From positions 6,200,001-6,264,000 of the forward strand of contig NZ_CP045701.2 in assembly GCF_009601685.2 (NCBI RefSeq): a stretch of 64,000 bases of DNA, given 5' to 3'. The notes under the pieces were generated by a model that worked only from the letters and a program-made list of their open reading frames with translations, had not been told where the DNA came from and made no database searches. This document shows, in pieces, positions 36,139 through 46,534 of the stretch. Both the position numbers and the translations under genes were made by a program. Within the stretch, counting starts at the first letter, position 1; each line of letters begins with the position of its first letter. The stretch comes from Pseudomonas brassicacearum. Its GTDB lineage: Bacteria; Pseudomonadota; Gammaproteobacteria; Pseudomonadales; Pseudomonadaceae.

Positions 36139-38544
36139 ATGAAACGCACCCTCATCGCCTTTCTGTCATTGCTCGTCACCGCGATCATCGTTGCGGGCGG
36201 CTACCTCTACAGCAAGCAGCCCACCCGCCAGGGCACGGTACAGTTGCAAGGGCTGCAGGGCTCGGTGACGGTGCGCTACGACGAACGCGGTGTGCCGCAT
36301 ATCCGCGCCGAAAACGAAACCGACCTGTACCGCGCCCTTGGTTATGTCCATGCCCAGGATCGGCTGTTCCAGATGGAGATCATGCGCCGCCTCGCCCGTG
36401 GTGAGCTGGCCGAGGTGCTGGGGCCGAAACTGCTCGACACCGACAAGCTGATGCGCAGCCTGCGCATCCGCGAGCGTGCCGCGGCCTACGTGACCGAGCA
36501 GGACCCGCAATCCCCGGCCTGGATCGCCATGCAGGCCTACCTGGACGGCATCAACGCCTATCAGGACAGCCACACCCGCCCCGTGGAGTTCGATGTGCTG
36601 GGCATTCCCAAGCGCCCCTTCACCGCCGAAGACACCGTGAGCATTACCGGCTACATGGCCTACAGCTTCGCCGCCGCCTTTCGCACCGAACCCCTGCTGA
36701 CCTACGTGCGCGATGTGCTGGGTGCCCACTACCTGAGCATTTTCGACCTCGACTGGCAGCCTCAGGGCGTGCTGGCCGAAGGTCGCAAGGGCAGCCTGCC
36801 GCTGGCCGCCGCCGATTGGAAAGACCTCAATGCCCTGGCCCGCCTGAGCGAGCAGGCCCTGGCCGATAATGGCCTGCCGCAGTTCGAGGGCAGCAATGCC
36901 TGGGCGGTCTCCGGCAGCCGCACCCACAGCGGCAAGCCGTTGCTGGCGGGTGACCCGCACATCCGCTTTTCCACGCCTTCGGTGTGGTACGAAGCGCACT
37001 TGTCGGCCCCGGGGTTCGAACTCTACGGGCAGTACCAGGCGCTGATGCCCTTTGCGACGCTGGGCATGAACCGGGATTTCGGCTGGAGCATCACCATGTT
37101 CCAGAACGACGACCTGGACCTGATCGCCGAGAAGGTCAACCCGGACAATCCCGAACAGGTCTGGTATCGCGACAAATGGGTGGACATGACCCGCAGCGAG
37201 CAGCAGATCGCAGTCAAGGGCCAGGCGCCGGTGACGCTGGTGCTGCGCCAGTCGCCCCATGGCCCGATCGTCAATGATGCCCTCGGCGCGAATGCCGGCA
37301 AGACCCCGGTCGCCATGTGGTGGGGATTCCTGGAAAGCCGCAACCCGATCCTCGACGCCTTTTACCAGCTCAACCGCGCCGACACCCTGGCCAAGGCCCG
37401 TGGTGCTTCGGCCAAGATCCACGCACCGGGGCTGAACGTGGTGTGGGCCAATGCCAAGGGGGACATCGGCTGGTGGGCCGCCGCGCAACTGCCCAAGCGG
37501 CCGGCCGGCGTGAAGCCCGGCTTCATCCTCGACGGCAGCAGCCCGGAGGCGGAAAAGGAAGGCTTCTATCCGTTCAGCAGTAACCCGCAGGAAGAGAATC
37601 CGGCGCGGGGCTACATCGTCTCGGCCAACTTTCAGCCGGTGCCGGCCAGCGGCATCGAGATCCCGGGTTACTACAACCTCGCCGACCGCGGCCAGCAACT
37701 CAACCACCAGCTCAGCGACAAGCAGGCGAAGTGGGACATCGAAACCACCCAGGCACTGCAACTGGGCACCACCACCGCCTATGGCCCTCGCCTGCTCGCG
37801 CCTTTGCTGCCGGTACTGCGTGAAGTGGTCAGCGACCCGCAGGAACGCAAATGGGTGGAACAACTGGCTCAATGGCCGGGCGATTACCCCCTGGACTCCA
37901 CCAGTGCCACGCTGTTCAACCAGTTCCTGTTCAACCTGGCCGACGCCGCCCTGCACGATGAGCTGGGCGACGGGTTCTTCGAAACCGCCCTGTCGACCCG
38001 GGTGATCGACGCGGCCTTGCCACGCCTGGCAGCTACCGAGAACTCACCGTGGTGGGATGACCGCACCACCCTCGGTACCGAGACCCGTGCCGACACCGTG
38101 AAAAAGGCCTGGGCCAAGAGCCTGGCGCACCTGAAGGTCACCCTCGGCGACGATGCCTCGCAATGGCAGTGGGGTAAGGCCCACACCCTGACCCACGGTC
38201 ACCCGCTGGGCATGCAAAAGCCGCTGGACCGGATCTTCAACGTCGGCCCCTTCGCCGCGCCGGGCACCCACGAGGTGCCCAACAACCTCTCCGCCAAAAT
38301 CGGCCCGGCACCGTGGCCGGTGACCTACGGGCCTTCGACACGGCGCATCATCGACTTCGCCGACCCGAGCCACAGCGTCACCATCAACCCCGTCGGCCAG
38401 AGCGGCGTGCCGTTCGACAAGCATTACGAGGACCAGGCCGAGGCATACATAGAGGGGCTGTATCACCAGGCGCACCTGGCCGAGGAAGAAGTGACGGCCA
38501 ATACCCATGGCACCTTGAAACTGTTGCCGGCCCGGGCGCCCTGA
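36139..38544 (+). CDS. hacB: Penicillin/acyl-homoserine lactone acylase family protein (HacB-like)
   Basis: N-terminal-nucleophile hydrolase, self-cleaved into two chains and exported. The protein has 801 residues with a signal anchor (TLIAFLSLLVTAIIVAGGYL). The alpha chain contains RDERGVPHIRAE-like RYDERGVPHIRAENETDLY and GYVHAQDRLFQMEIMRR. Autocleavage is expected at Gly251-Ser252 (FEGSNAWAVSGS), where Ser252 is the nucleophile. Beta-chain motifs include GDPHI and MNRDFGWSITMFQNDD. Its position beside the spu polyamine cluster matches P. aeruginosa PA0305 (HacB), an AHL acylase. AHL substrate is inferred. Confidence 0.85.
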   Translation: MKRTLIAFLSLLVTAIIVAGGYLYSKQPTRQGTVQLQGLQGSVTVRYDERGVPHIRAENETDLYRALGYVHAQDRLFQMEIMRRLARGELAEVLGPKLLDTDKLMRSLRIRERAAAYVTEQDPQSPAWIAMQAYLDGINAYQDSHTRPVEFDVLGIPKRPFTAEDTVSITGYMAYSFAAAFRTEPLLTYVRDVLGAHYLSIFDLDWQPQGVLAEGRKGSLPLAAADWKDLNALARLSEQALADNGLPQFEGSNAWAVSGSRTHSGKPLLAGDPHIRFSTPSVWYEAHLSAPGFELYGQYQALMPFATLGMNRDFGWSITMFQNDDLDLIAEKVNPDNPEQVWYRDKWVDMTRSEQQIAVKGQAPVTLVLRQSPHGPIVNDALGANAGKTPVAMWWGFLESRNPILDAFYQLNRADTLAKARGASAKIHAPGLNVVWANAKGDIGWWAAAQLPKRPAGVKPGFILDGSSPEAEKEGFYPFSSNPQEENPARGYIVSANFQPVPASGIEIPGYYNLADRGQQLNHQLSDKQAKWDIETTQALQLGTTTAYGPRLLAPLLPVLREVVSDPQERKWVEQLAQWPGDYPLDSTSATLFNQFLFNLADAALHDELGDGFFETALSTRVIDAALPRLAATENSPWWDDRTTLGTETRADTVKKAWAKSLAHLKVTLGDDASQWQWGKAHTLTHGHPLGMQKPLDRIFNVGPFAAPGTHEVPNNLSAKIGPAPWPVTYGPSTRRIIDFADPSHSVTINPVGQSGVPFDKHYEDQAEAYIEGLYHQAHLAEEEVTANTHGTLKLLPARAP

Positions 38545-38644
38545 ATCGGGCGCGCAGGCTTTTTCATCGCCACCTGGGCTTGATCGTCATTGATGGTCAA
38601 GACTAGAGGGGCTCAATCCCGTCTCGTCCTTAGGAGTCAACGCA

Positions 38645-38986
38645 ATGTTCAATAACTGGTCCGAGCTGCTGCCTACCATCAAGAGCGCCTTTGGCGCCCT
38701 GGGCAAAAGCAATCCGAAGATGGTCAAGGCCTACATGGCCCTGGACGAAGCCGCGGCTGAAAACAACGTGCTCGATGCCAAGACCCGTGAGCTGATCTCC
38801 ATCGCCGTCGCCATCACCACGCGCTGTGACGGCTGCATCGGCGTACACACTGACGCCGCCATCAAGGCCGGCGCCACCCGCGAAGAAATCGCCGCCACCC
38901 TGGCCACCGCCGTGTCCCTGAATGCGGGCGCGGCGTACATCTACTCCCTGCGCGCGCTGGAGGCCCATGACGCGTTGAAGAAGTGA
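38645..38986 (+). CDS. Carboxymuconolactone decarboxylase/AhpD-like protein
   Basis: Small all-helical protein of 113 residues. The redox-type motif CDGCIGVHTDAAIKAGATREE (CxxCxxxH) is that of AhpD-like alkylhydroperoxidases. KTRELISIAVAITTR before it and ALATAVSLNAGAAYIYS after it are family-typical. Likely a peroxidase or disulfide reductase; the true partner is unknown. A good ribosome-binding site (TTAGGAGT) precedes the ATG. It lies 100 bp downstream of the acylase and is convergent with the GlxA-type regulator. Confidence 0.88.
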   Translation: MFNNWSELLPTIKSAFGALGKSNPKMVKAYMALDEAAAENNVLDAKTRELISIAVAITTRCDGCIGVHTDAAIKAGATREEIAATLATAVSLNAGAAYIYSLRALEAHDALKK

Positions 38987-38997
38987 GCGGCTGACAC

Positions 38998-39963
38998 CTA
39001 CGCCAGCGCGCCGAAATTCAGCCTGAATTGCTGTGGCGTCACGCCCAGCCTGCGATCGAATACGCTGCGCATGTGCTGGGCATCGCGAAAGCCACATTGC
39101 CAGGCCACGGTCTTGAGCGGGGCGCGGGTGCTTTCCAGCATCACCCGCGCCGCGTCCACCCGGGCCTGCTCGACGAACTCCGCCGGCGTGATCTTCGCTT
39201 CCCGGGTGAACACCCGAGAGAAGTTGCGCGGGCTCATGTTCGCGGCACTGGCCAGGTCGGCGATGGTCAGGTCACCGTTCAGGTGCGCCAGGACATACGC
39301 CTGGACCTGGGCCACGGTGGACGTCGGCTCAGCGTGGGGCGCAAGAAATGGGCTGAATTGCGACTGCCCGCCCGAGCGCTGGGTAAACACCACCAGCCGC
39401 TTGGCGACACTCAGGGCAACGTCCGGCCCATGGTCCTGGGCCAGCAGGAACAACGACAGGTCGATGCCTGCGCTGACCCCGGCAGAGGTGTAGAGCTGGC
39501 GATCCTGCACGTACAAACGATCCGCCTCGACCCGGGTCGAGGGGCACAGCTGCGCCAGCGCCGCGGCGTCACCCCAATGGGTGGTGACGGTCCGCCCCTC
39601 CAGCAATCCAGCCCGGGCCAGCATGAAAGCGCCATTGCAGATCGAGCCAAAGCGCCGCGCTCGTGCGCAAGCATCCCGCAGCCAGGCATCGAATACCGCG
39701 CCAACGTGCATGAACGGTAACTGCGGCCCGCCCGCCACCAACAGCAGGTCGTAGGCCTGTCGAGCCTCGCTGAAATGCCGATGGGCATTCAGGGACAAGC
39801 CGTTGGAACAGGACATCGCGCCTTGCTCGGTGCCGATCACTTCAAGCCGATAGTGATCCTCGGCGGCCAGGAACCGATTGGCTTCGCTGAACACGTCCAT
39901 GGGCCCGGTAACGTCCAGCGACTGGACGCCTGGGAATACCACGACGGCGACGACTTTCTGCAT
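38998..39963 (-). CDS. GlxA-type AraC family regulator
   Basis: The protein has 321 residues: an N-terminal DJ-1/PfpI-like domain (VVAVVVFPGVQSLDVTGPMD, then GSICNGAFMLARAGLL with the elbow Cys) fused to a C-terminal AraC helix-turn-helix pair (LTIADLASAANMSPRNFSRV; RAPLKTVAWQCGFRDAQHMR). The ATG at 39963 gives the usual family length; the 38-residue upstream extension lacks similarity. It is divergent from the HD-domain gene by 187 bp, which may be its target. Effector unknown. Confidence 0.88.
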   Translation of the reverse strand: MQKVVAVVVFPGVQSLDVTGPMDVFSEANRFLAAEDHYRLEVIGTEQGAMSCSNGLSLNAHRHFSEARQAYDLLLVAGGPQLPFMHVGAVFDAWLRDACARARRFGSICNGAFMLARAGLLEGRTVTTHWGDAAALAQLCPSTRVEADRLYVQDRQLYTSAGVSAGIDLSLFLLAQDHGPDVALSVAKRLVVFTQRSGGQSQFSPFLAPHAEPTSTVAQVQAYVLAHLNGDLTIADLASAANMSPRNFSRVFTREAKITPAEFVEQARVDAARVMLESTRAPLKTVAWQCGFRDAQHMRSVFDRRLGVTPQQFRLNFGALA

Positions 39964-40150
39964 GGTGCTCACTTGCCTTCGAGTGGAACGACTCCAGCAC
40001 CCTAGCCAATTCGCGTCCCGGAAGCCATCTGGCACGAAACCCAGGCTTATTGGCAAGGATCGCAGCCATGGGAACATTGTTCGGCTAACGCCCGGCGAAC
40101 AGACTGAAACCCTCGGCGCCGCACTGGCCCATCGTCAAGAGGAGAACAGC

Positions 40151-40789
40151 ATGAACAGCATCGCCGGCATCAAGATCCCCGATAGTCCCCTCGCCCGCGC
40201 CACCACCGAATACATCCGCGATATCGAATCCGACCTGCTGTACCACCACTCCCGCCGGGTGTTTCTGTTCGGCGCCTTGAGTGGCCAGCGTCGGCAGTTG
40301 GCCTACGATCCGGAGTTGCTGTACGTCGGAGCGATGTTCCACGACCTGGGCCTGGTGGAAGGTTATCGCAGCGATGATGAGCGTTTCGAAGTGGACGGGG
40401 CGAACGCGGCCGCAGCGTTTCTCAAGCCCTACGGGTTGAGCGATGACGACATTGAGCAGGTGTGGCTGTCGATTGCCCTGCACACCACGCCAGGCGTGCC
40501 CAAACACCTGCGCCCCACCGTCGCCCTGGTGACCGCTGGTGTGGAGATGGACGTGCTGGGCATGGACTACGCCGCGTTCCCGGCAGCACAGCGCGACGCC
40601 GTGGTGCACGCTCATCCCCGCGAGGAAGGGTTCAAGGAATGCATCATCTGCGCCTTTGCCGACGGTTTGCGGCATCGTCCGCAGACCACATTTGGCAACG
40701 TGAAGACCGACGTGCTGGTGGATCAGGAACCCGGGTTCAAACCGATGAACTTCGTGGAGGTGATCCGCACTTCGCCTTGGCATTCGTAG
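40151..40789 (+). CDS. HD domain protein (cyanamide hydratase-like)
   Basis: The protein has 212 residues with a metal-dependent HD fold: YHHSRRVFLFGAL supplies the first His and AMFHDLGLVEGY the HD doublet; later His residues in IALHTTPGVPKHL complete the site. The overall pattern resembles HD phosphohydrolases annotated as cyanamide hydratase/DJ-1-regulator partners. The ATG at 40151 has AGGAGA upstream. It is divergent from the GlxA-type regulator. The substrate is unknown. Confidence 0.8.
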   Translation: MNSIAGIKIPDSPLARATTEYIRDIESDLLYHHSRRVFLFGALSGQRRQLAYDPELLYVGAMFHDLGLVEGYRSDDERFEVDGANAAAAFLKPYGLSDDDIEQVWLSIALHTTPGVPKHLRPTVALVTAGVEMDVLGMDYAAFPAAQRDAVVHAHPREEGFKECIICAFADGLRHRPQTTFGNVKTDVLVDQEPGFKPMNFVEVIRTSPWHS

Positions 40790-40800
40790 CCAGCACGCCC

Positions 40801-40969
40801 CACCGCTATCGCGAGCAAGCTCGCTCCCACAAGGGCATCTGCGTTCGGCTGCGGATTTGCAGGTGCCCCAAAAACACCTGTGGGAGCGAGCTTGCTCGCG
40901 ATGACGGACTGACATTCAACATCTTCGCTGACTGCCACACCGCTATCGCGAGCAAGCCCGCTCCCCACA
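40801..40969. repeat. REP cluster: one REPIN plus one single REP
   Basis: CACCGCTATCGCGAGCAAGC...TCGCTCCCAC at 40801-40830, an inverted copy CCTGTGGGAGCGAGCTTGCT...CGCGATG at 40877-40902, then a third unit CACCGCTATCGCGAGCAAGC...CCGCTCCCC at 40937-40967. It fills the space between the HD gene and the 3' end of spuH. Confidence 0.9.
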
Positions 40970-40970
40970 T

Positions 40971-41858
40971 TCAGACCGGTGCGGTCTCGGCCCGGCGTAC
41001 TTCCGGTTGTTTCCAGGAGTCGGCGGCGCTTTCTTCGATGGCTTGCTGGATCGCGCGCCTGCGATTTTCTTCGGCGCGACGGCTGAAGTACCAGACCAGG
41101 AAAGTCACCAGCGACACCGCCAGCAGGATCAGGCTCGCCACGGCATTGATTTCCGGTTTTACCCCCAGGCGCACGGCCGAGAAGACTTCCATCGGCAAGG
41201 TCGTCGAACCAGGGCCGGAGACGAAGCTCGCCAGCACCAGGTCATCCAGGGACAACGCGAATGACATCATGCCCCCCGCCGCCAGTGACGGCGCGATCAT
41301 CGGGATGGTGATCAGAAAGAACACCTTCCACGGCCGCGCACCGAGGTCCATGGCCGCTTCTTCGATGGACAGGTCCAGCTCACGCAAGCGCGCCGAGACC
41401 ACCACCGCCACATAGGCCGCGCAGAATGTGGTGTGGGCAATCCAGATCGTGACGATGCCACGCTCCTGGGGCCAGCCGATCATCTGGGCCATGGCCACGA
41501 ACAGCAGCAACAGCGACAGGCCAGTGATGACTTCCGGCATCACCAGCGGCGCGGTGACCAGGCCACCGAACAACGTGCGGCCCTTGAAGTGGGTGATGCG
41601 GGTCAGCACGAAGGCCGCCAACGTACCCAGGGCCACCGCGGCAATCGCCGTGTAACAGGCGATTTCCAGCGAGCGCACCACCGAACCCATCAACTGGCTG
41701 TTGTCCAGCAGGCCGACGTACCACTTGATCGACCAACCGCCCCACACCGTCACCAGTTTCGAGGCATTGAACGAGTAGATCACCAGGATCAGCATCGGCG
41801 CGTAGATGAACAGCAAACCCAGCACCAGCATCAGGCTTGAAAAACTGAAGCGCTTCAT
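40971..41858 (-). CDS. spuH: Polyamine ABC transporter permease SpuH (PotI-like)
   Basis: Inner-membrane permease for putrescine/spermidine import. The protein has 295 residues with six hydrophobic segments, starting LMLVLGLLFIYAPMLILVIY. The permease EAA loop is EEAAMDLGARPWKVFFLITIPMIAPSL. It is the last gene of the spu operon and overlaps spuG by 4 bp. Homologue of E. coli PotI. Confidence 0.93.
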   Translation of the reverse strand: MKRFSFSSLMLVLGLLFIYAPMLILVIYSFNASKLVTVWGGWSIKWYVGLLDNSQLMGSVVRSLEIACYTAIAAVALGTLAAFVLTRITHFKGRTLFGGLVTAPLVMPEVITGLSLLLLFVAMAQMIGWPQERGIVTIWIAHTTFCAAYVAVVVSARLRELDLSIEEAAMDLGARPWKVFFLITIPMIAPSLAAGGMMSFALSLDDLVLASFVSGPGSTTLPMEVFSAVRLGVKPEINAVASLILLAVSLVTFLVWYFSRRAEENRRRAIQQAIEESAADSWKQPEVRRAETAPV

Positions 41859-42775
41859 TCCTTGCCCTCCATTTCCTTGGCCTGACTGCGGTTGAACAGG
41901 ATGATGGGCACGATCAGGATCGCCAGCATCACCACCGCCAAGGCGGATGCCACCGGCCAGTCACGGTTGTTGAAGAATTCCTGCCACAGCACTTTGCCGA
42001 TCATCAGGGTTTCCGGGCCGCCCAGCAGTTCCGGGATCACGAACTCGCCCACCACGGGAATGAACACCAGCATGCAGCCTGCGATGATGCCGTTCTTGGA
42101 CAGCGGCACGGTGATTTTCCAGAAACTGTTGAAAGTACTCGAACCCAGGTCCGACGCGGCTTCCAACAGGCTGGGGTCATGTTTCACCAGGTTGGCGTAC
42201 AACGGCAGGATCATGAACGGCAGGTAGGAATAGACGACCCCGATATACACCGCCAGGTTGGTGTTGAGGATTTGCAGCGGTTCACTGATCAAACCGATGC
42301 TCAGCAAAAAGCTGTTGAGCAAGCCGTTGTTACTGAGGATGCCCATCCACGCGTAGACGCGGATCAGGATCGCGGTCCAGGTCGGCATCATGATCAGCAG
42401 CACCAGCACCGTCTGCATCTCTTTGCGGGCGCTGGCGATGGCGTAGGCCATCGGGTAACCGATCAACAGGCACAAAACGGTGCTGATCAGGGCCATCTTC
42501 AGCGAGCCGAGGTAGGCGGCAATGTACAGCTCGTCCTCACTGAGCATCACGTAGTTGGCGAGGTTGAGCAGCACCTGCAGTTTCTGATCTATGTAGCTAT
42601 AGATCTCGGTGTACGGCGGGATGGCCACGGCGGCTTCGGCGAAGCTGATCTTCAGGACGATGAAGAACGGCAGCATGAAGAACAGGAACAGCCAGATGAA
42701 GGGCACCCCGATGACCAGCTGGCGGCCACCGGGCGTTATTCGAGCGAGTCGGCGTTTGAGTTTGCGCAGGTTCAT
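41855..42775 (-). CDS. spuG: Polyamine ABC transporter permease SpuG (PotH-like)
   Basis: The protein has 306 residues from MNLRKLKRRLARITPGGRQL; a start 11 codons earlier lies inside spuF and is discounted. There are six membrane segments with a large first periplasmic loop containing AAVAIPPYTEIYSYIDQKLQ, as in PotH. The EAA motif is EAASDLGSSTFNSFWKITVPLSKNGI. It overlaps spuF and spuH by 4 bp each. Confidence 0.93.
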   Translation of the reverse strand: MNLRKLKRRLARITPGGRQLVIGVPFIWLFLFFMLPFFIVLKISFAEAAVAIPPYTEIYSYIDQKLQVLLNLANYVMLSEDELYIAAYLGSLKMALISTVLCLLIGYPMAYAIASARKEMQTVLVLLIMMPTWTAILIRVYAWMGILSNNGLLNSFLLSIGLISEPLQILNTNLAVYIGVVYSYLPFMILPLYANLVKHDPSLLEAASDLGSSTFNSFWKITVPLSKNGIIAGCMLVFIPVVGEFVIPELLGGPETLMIGKVLWQEFFNNRDWPVASALAVVMLAILIVPIILFNRSQAKEMEGKE

Positions 42776-43914
42776 GAGCGAAGCACCACGCCGCTGTCGT
42801 CTTCCCACCAGACGAACACCTGGTCGCCCCAGGTCGGACGCTGGCCGCGGCGTTCGGCGTTGGCGACGAAGGACTGCACCAGCTTGCCGCTTGGCAACTC
42901 GACGTAGAACACCGAGTGGCCGCCCAGGTAGGCGATGTCATGGACCTTGCCGCTGGACCAGTTGTGTTCGCAGTCTGGTTGCTCGGCGGTGACCAGCAGT
43001 TTTTCCGGGCGAATGGCGTAGGTCACGGACTTGTCCTGCACCGATGTGCTGATGCCGTGGCCCACGTAGATGTTGCGGTCCAGATCCTTGCAGGTCAGCA
43101 CCGCATGGCCTTCGGCGTCGTCCACCACTTCAGTCTCGAAGATGTTGACGTTGCCGATGAACTCGCAGACCAGCCGGCTGGTCGGGGTTTCATAGATGTC
43201 GATCGGGCTGCCGATCTGGGCGATCCAGCCCAGGTGCATGATCGCGATGCGCTCGGCCATGGTCATGGCCTCTTCCTGGTCGTGGGTCACCATGACGCAG
43301 GTCACACCGACCCGCTCGATGATCTCCACCAGCTCAAGCTGCATTTGCGAGCGCAGCTTCTTGTCCAGGGCTCCCATCGGTTCGTCGAGCAGCAACAGCT
43401 TCGGCCGCTTGGCCAGGGAACGGGCCAGGGCCACGCGCTGGCGCTGGCCACCGGAGAGCTGGTGCGGCTTGCGCTTGGCGTACTGGCTCATCTGCACCAG
43501 CTTGAGCATTTCAGCCACGCGGGCATCGACCTCGGCTTTCGGGATCTTGTCCTGCTGCAAGCCGAATGCGATGTTCTGCGCCACCGTCATGTGGGGGAAC
43601 AAGGCGTAGGACTGGAACATCATGTTGATCGGCCGCTCGTAGGGCGGCATGTCGGTGATATCCACGCCATCGAGGAAAATCCGCCCCTCGGTGGGCCGCT
43701 CGAAACCGGCCAGCATGCGCAGCAGGGTGGACTTGCCCGATCCCGAACCGCCGAGCAAGGCGAAAATCTCGCCTTTCTTGATTTCCAGGGACACATCGTC
43801 CACCGCAATCGTCTCGTCGAACTTCTTCGTGACCCGGTCGATTTTGACCAACACCTGCTTGGGTGTCTGGTCGCCCTCGAGGGCTTTCTTATAGGCGCCG
43901 GAGGCAACTGCCAT
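42772..43914 (-). CDS. spuF: Polyamine ABC transporter ATPase SpuF (PotG-like)
   Basis: The protein has 380 residues: ABC ATPase domain then a TOBE regulatory domain. Walker A GGSGSGKSTLLRMLAG, Q-loop MMFQSYALFPHM, signature LSGGQRQRVALARSL, Walker B LLLLDEPMGALD and H-loop VMVTHDQEEAM are all intact. The C-terminal TOBE domain includes IRPEKLLVT and VQSFVANAERRGQR. It powers the SpuGH permease and lies 62 bp after spuE. Confidence 0.95.
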   Translation of the reverse strand: MAVASGAYKKALEGDQTPKQVLVKIDRVTKKFDETIAVDDVSLEIKKGEIFALLGGSGSGKSTLLRMLAGFERPTEGRIFLDGVDITDMPPYERPINMMFQSYALFPHMTVAQNIAFGLQQDKIPKAEVDARVAEMLKLVQMSQYAKRKPHQLSGGQRQRVALARSLAKRPKLLLLDEPMGALDKKLRSQMQLELVEIIERVGVTCVMVTHDQEEAMTMAERIAIMHLGWIAQIGSPIDIYETPTSRLVCEFIGNVNIFETEVVDDAEGHAVLTCKDLDRNIYVGHGISTSVQDKSVTYAIRPEKLLVTAEQPDCEHNWSSGKVHDIAYLGGHSVFYVELPSGKLVQSFVANAERRGQRPTWGDQVFVWWEDDSGVVLRS

Positions 43915-43976
43915 TTACGAAACTCCCACAGAATTTGCAGTTCGCCCCACGCGGGCGAACCTTAAGAGTGTTGACG

Positions 43977-45086
<1,110 letters not shown>

Positions 45087-45204
45087 TTAAATAGTTGGGC
45101 CCAAGTTGCCCCCGTTACTTGGCCAAGAGAGGCCCTGCAACAAAACCGGCGCGCAACTTACCCTCGATAAACCGATCCAGCAAAATTTTTTGGTTATTTA
45201 ATTG

Positions 45205-45243
45205 CTCCTGTTGCCGCCGCCGCGACGGCAGCGACAACAGGAG
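45205..45243 (-). other. Intercistronic stem-loop between spuD and spuE
   Basis: CTCCTGTTG (45205-45213) pairs with CAACAGGAG (45235-45243), and the inner GCCG/CGGC bases extend the stem. It lies 17 bp past the spuD stop. Only an AT-rich stretch follows on the minus strand, not a clean T-run, so partial termination or 3'-end protection favouring spuD mRNA is more likely than full termination. Confidence 0.65.
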
Positions 45244-45259
45244 GATGCTTCAGGCCGGC

Positions 45260-46387
45260 TTATTTACCGGATTTGATCTTGGTCCAGCTGCGGGTCATGA
45301 TCCGCTGGGTCGCGGACGGCAGATCGGCGATGGCGTAGAGCTTGGCCTTCACTTCGTCAGATGGATAAATGCTCGGGTCACCGGAGATTTCCTTGTCCAC
45401 CAGAGGGGTGGCGGCTTTGTTGCCGTTAGGGAAACGCACGTTGTCGGTGATCTCAGCCATGATTTCCGGCTGCATGATGAAGTTCATCCACTTATAAGCG
45501 GCTTCGATGTTTTCGGCATCCTTGGGGATGGCGACCATGTCATAGAACGAACCGGCACCTTCCTTGGGAATGGTGTAGGCCACTTTCACTTTGCCGCCAG
45601 CCTCGGCAGCACGGCTCTTGGATTGCTCGATATCACCCGAGTAGCCCACGGCGACGCAGATGTTGCCGTTGGCCAGGTCGGAGATGTATTTGGACGAGTG
45701 AAAGTAACTGATCGATGGACGCAGTTTAAGGAACAGCGCTTCGGCCTCGGCCAGTTGCTTCTTGTCCTGGCTGTCGGTCGGGTAGCCCAGGTAATGCAGG
45801 GCTACCGGAATCATTTCGGTTGGCGAATCGAGGAAGCTCACACCGCAGCTCTTGAGCTTGGCGATGTTCTCTGGCTTGAGCAGGGTGTCCCAGGAATCGA
45901 TCTTGTCGACGCCCAAGGCGGCCTTGACCTTCTCGGGGTTATAACCGATCCCGATAGTGCCCCACATGTAAGGGAAGGCGTGTTTGTTGCCCTGGTCGCT
46001 GGCATCGCCGACCGCCTTGAGCAGGTCGGTGTCCAGGTTCTTCCAGTTCGGCAGTTTGGACTTGTCCAGTTCCTGGTAGACCCCGGCCTTGATCTGCTTG
46101 GCCAGGAAGTTGTTCGACGGCACCACGATGTCATAACCGGACTTGCCGGCCAGCAACTTGGCTTCCAGTGTTTCGTTGCTGTCGAACACGTCGTAGACGA
46201 CTTTGATCCCCGTTTCTTTTTCGAACTTGGCGACCGTGTCCGGCGCAATGTAGTCGGACCAGTTATAGACGTGCAGCACTTTGTCCTCCGCCTGAACGGC
46301 GCCCGCCATCACGCCCATCAGGGACATGGCGAGGAGGGTCTTGCCAGCTATCTTCATACCTAATGTCTTCATGCCTAATGCCTTCAT
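45260..46387 (-). CDS. spuD: Periplasmic polyamine-binding protein SpuD
   Basis: The protein has 375 residues, PotF-like. The mature domain starts [20 protein letters not shown], with [20 protein letters not shown] and [11 protein letters not shown]. The signal peptide is [22 protein letters not shown]. The N-terminus has three in-frame ATGs in a partly duplicated stretch ([15 protein letters not shown]); the first, at 46387, has a GGAG 8-10 bp upstream, so I chose it. The usual protein start may be the third. It follows spuC by 147 bp. Confidence 0.9.
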   Translation of the reverse strand: MKALGMKTLGMKIAGKTLLAMSLMGVMAGAVQAEDKVLHVYNWSDYIAPDTVAKFEKETGIKVVYDVFDSNETLEAKLLAGKSGYDIVVPSNNFLAKQIKAGVYQELDKSKLPNWKNLDTDLLKAVGDASDQGNKHAFPYMWGTIGIGYNPEKVKAALGVDKIDSWDTLLKPENIAKLKSCGVSFLDSPTEMIPVALHYLGYPTDSQDKKQLAEAEALFLKLRPSISYFHSSKYISDLANGNICVAVGYSGDIEQSKSRAAEAGGKVKVAYTIPKEGAGSFYDMVAIPKDAENIEAAYKWMNFIMQPEIMAEITDNVRFPNGNKAATPLVDKEISGDPSIYPSDEVKAKLYAIADLPSATQRIMTRSWTKIKSGK

Positions 46388-46534
46388 GAAAAAGTGCTCC
46401 AGTTATTCTTCTTAGCCACAGTTCAGTAGCCGGCCACCAGTCTGGCAAGTTACAGGCCGGGCTTTCAACACAAGCCCAGACTTTTGTTCGCGCTGGGCGA
46501 GGCCCTTGCAGGAACCTCGCTCAGAGCCTAGCAC

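Noticed and set aside
35484..36188. A 234-codon minus-strand frame across the 35.5-36.1 kb gap
   Set aside because: Ser/Arg/Gly-rich, no motif, no ribosome-binding site, and it overlaps the start of the acylase gene.
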